Positions 63,631 through 64,000 of a stretch of DNA of 64,000 nt are shown piece after piece (the stretch's first letter is position 1; each line of letters opens with the position of its first letter). The stretch comes from Betaproteobacteria bacterium Ga0077526 (GTDB lineage: Bacteria; Pseudomonadota; Gammaproteobacteria; Burkholderiales; Ga0077523): contig LNDV01000024.1 in assembly GCA_001464765.1 (NCBI GenBank), forward strand, positions 1 through 64,000. The letters are read 5' to 3'. The notes beneath the pieces were generated by a model that had not been told where the DNA came from, searched no databases, and was given only the letters and a program-made list of their open reading frames with translations. Both the position numbers and the translations under genes were made by a program.

Positions 63631-64000
63631 CGACTTCGATCTCCCGGATGAAATCCGACGTGCCGCCGCCCTGTATGTGAAGCGCGGGGACAGCATCGGC
63701 GGTCCCTTCGCACGCGGTCTCCTGGAACGTCATCTGGAACTCGGGCGGTTGGCAGCCACGGATCTGCTGGGCGTGGATCGCACGCATTGGTGGCCCGCCG
63801 AGTCGATACTGGCGCTCGAAGACTCGCTTCCGGTAGAGGCTGCGGTGAGTCCCGGTGCTGAAACGGATCTCGACTGGACCGAAGAGCGCCGGCGCGCCCG
63901 TCGGCGGTGGATCGACGAGCGCAGCGGCACGGACCGTCGTGCATTGTCGGAGGCTGCAGCACCCGCGGAGGCGCGGTCGGGGAGGGATCGTCGAGCGCCC
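63623..64000 (+). CDS. Hypothetical protein (3'-truncated)
   Basis: At least 126 residues, cut by the window end. The ATG at 63623 overlaps the HDOD stop, so the two are translationally coupled. The visible part is soluble, with 'LLERHLELGRLAATDLLG' and a run of Arg pairs ('EERRRARRRWIDERSGTDRRA', 'SGRDRRAP') like the RRxxxRR linkers found in some c-di-GMP and HDOD-linked proteins. No family assigned. Confidence 0.7.
   Translation, partial: MADDFDLPDEIRRAAALYVKRGDSIGGPFARGLLERHLELGRLAATDLLGVDRTHWWPAESILALEDSLPVEAAVSPGAETDLDWTEERRRARRRWIDERSGTDRRALSEAAAPAEARSGRDRRAP

Overview
The window is high-GC DNA with short intergenic gaps, read on both strands, and looks like the chromosome of a motile Gram-negative bacterium. 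A betaproteobacterium, probably Burkholderiales-like, fits best: an H-NS-family protein with a 'TWSGRG' motif, DUF3309 and CsbD proteins, a YqjD/YqjE pair, MotAB of proteobacterial type, a type I secretion operon and a LivJ-type binding protein. This placement is inference from gene content; no rRNA or other phylogenetic marker is present. Both ends cut genes.

Layout. 1-5.9 kb: the C-terminal part of a giant modular surface or secreted protein (Calx-beta, DUF11, cadherin-like, cohesin-like and dockerin-like parts). 6.4-8.3 kb: an H-NS-family protein and an orphan branched-chain amino acid type binding protein. 8.5-17.4 kb: one very large gene for a cyclic beta-1,2-glucan synthase (NdvB). 17.5-30 kb: a dense set of small envelope and stress proteins (YqjD/YqjE, YHS-like, DUF3309, ferritin-like, M48 lipoprotein, BON, beta-barrel, CsbD, glycine zipper, OmpA) around a phosphoketolase. 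30-32.6 kb: a CHASE3-type sensor kinase, a divergent NarL-type regulator and a stand-alone receiver protein. 33-41.7 kb: a type I secretion operon (ABC exporter, adaptor, and an RTX protein with 11 Calx-beta domains). 42-55 kb: four secreted caspase-like proteins, three of them fused to an FGE/sulfatase-modifying-factor fold, with an LPP20 lipoprotein, a DUF4384-like protein and a sigma/anti-sigma-like pair. 55-58 kb: a hydrolase / CoA-transferase / crotonase operon. 58.2 kb: tRNA-Leu(UAA). 58.3-64 kb: a methyltransferase, motA-motB behind a sigma-28-like promoter, a membrane-anchored methyltransferase, an HDOD protein and a partial gene.

The best candidate for an undescribed system is the 42-55 kb island. 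Its three caspase-FGE paralogues keep the caspase His/Cys dyad, but the FGE-like part lacks the cysteine pair needed for formylglycine synthesis, so it is more likely a binding or sensing module. DUF4384-like regions occur both in the fourth caspase and in a separate protein. The island ends in an ECF-like sigma factor with a cysteine-rich tail followed by a single-pass membrane protein with anti-sigma topology. A secreted protease and sensor network tied to transcription is a reasonable hypothesis, not something the sequence proves. Other points of note are an apparent small secreted protein with no usual start codon (27227-27520), in-frame deletions in the Calx-beta repeats of the RTX protein, paired palindromic REP-like elements at 50.7-50.8 kb, a C-x10-C module shared by two small secreted proteins, and a crotonase lacking both catalytic glutamates.
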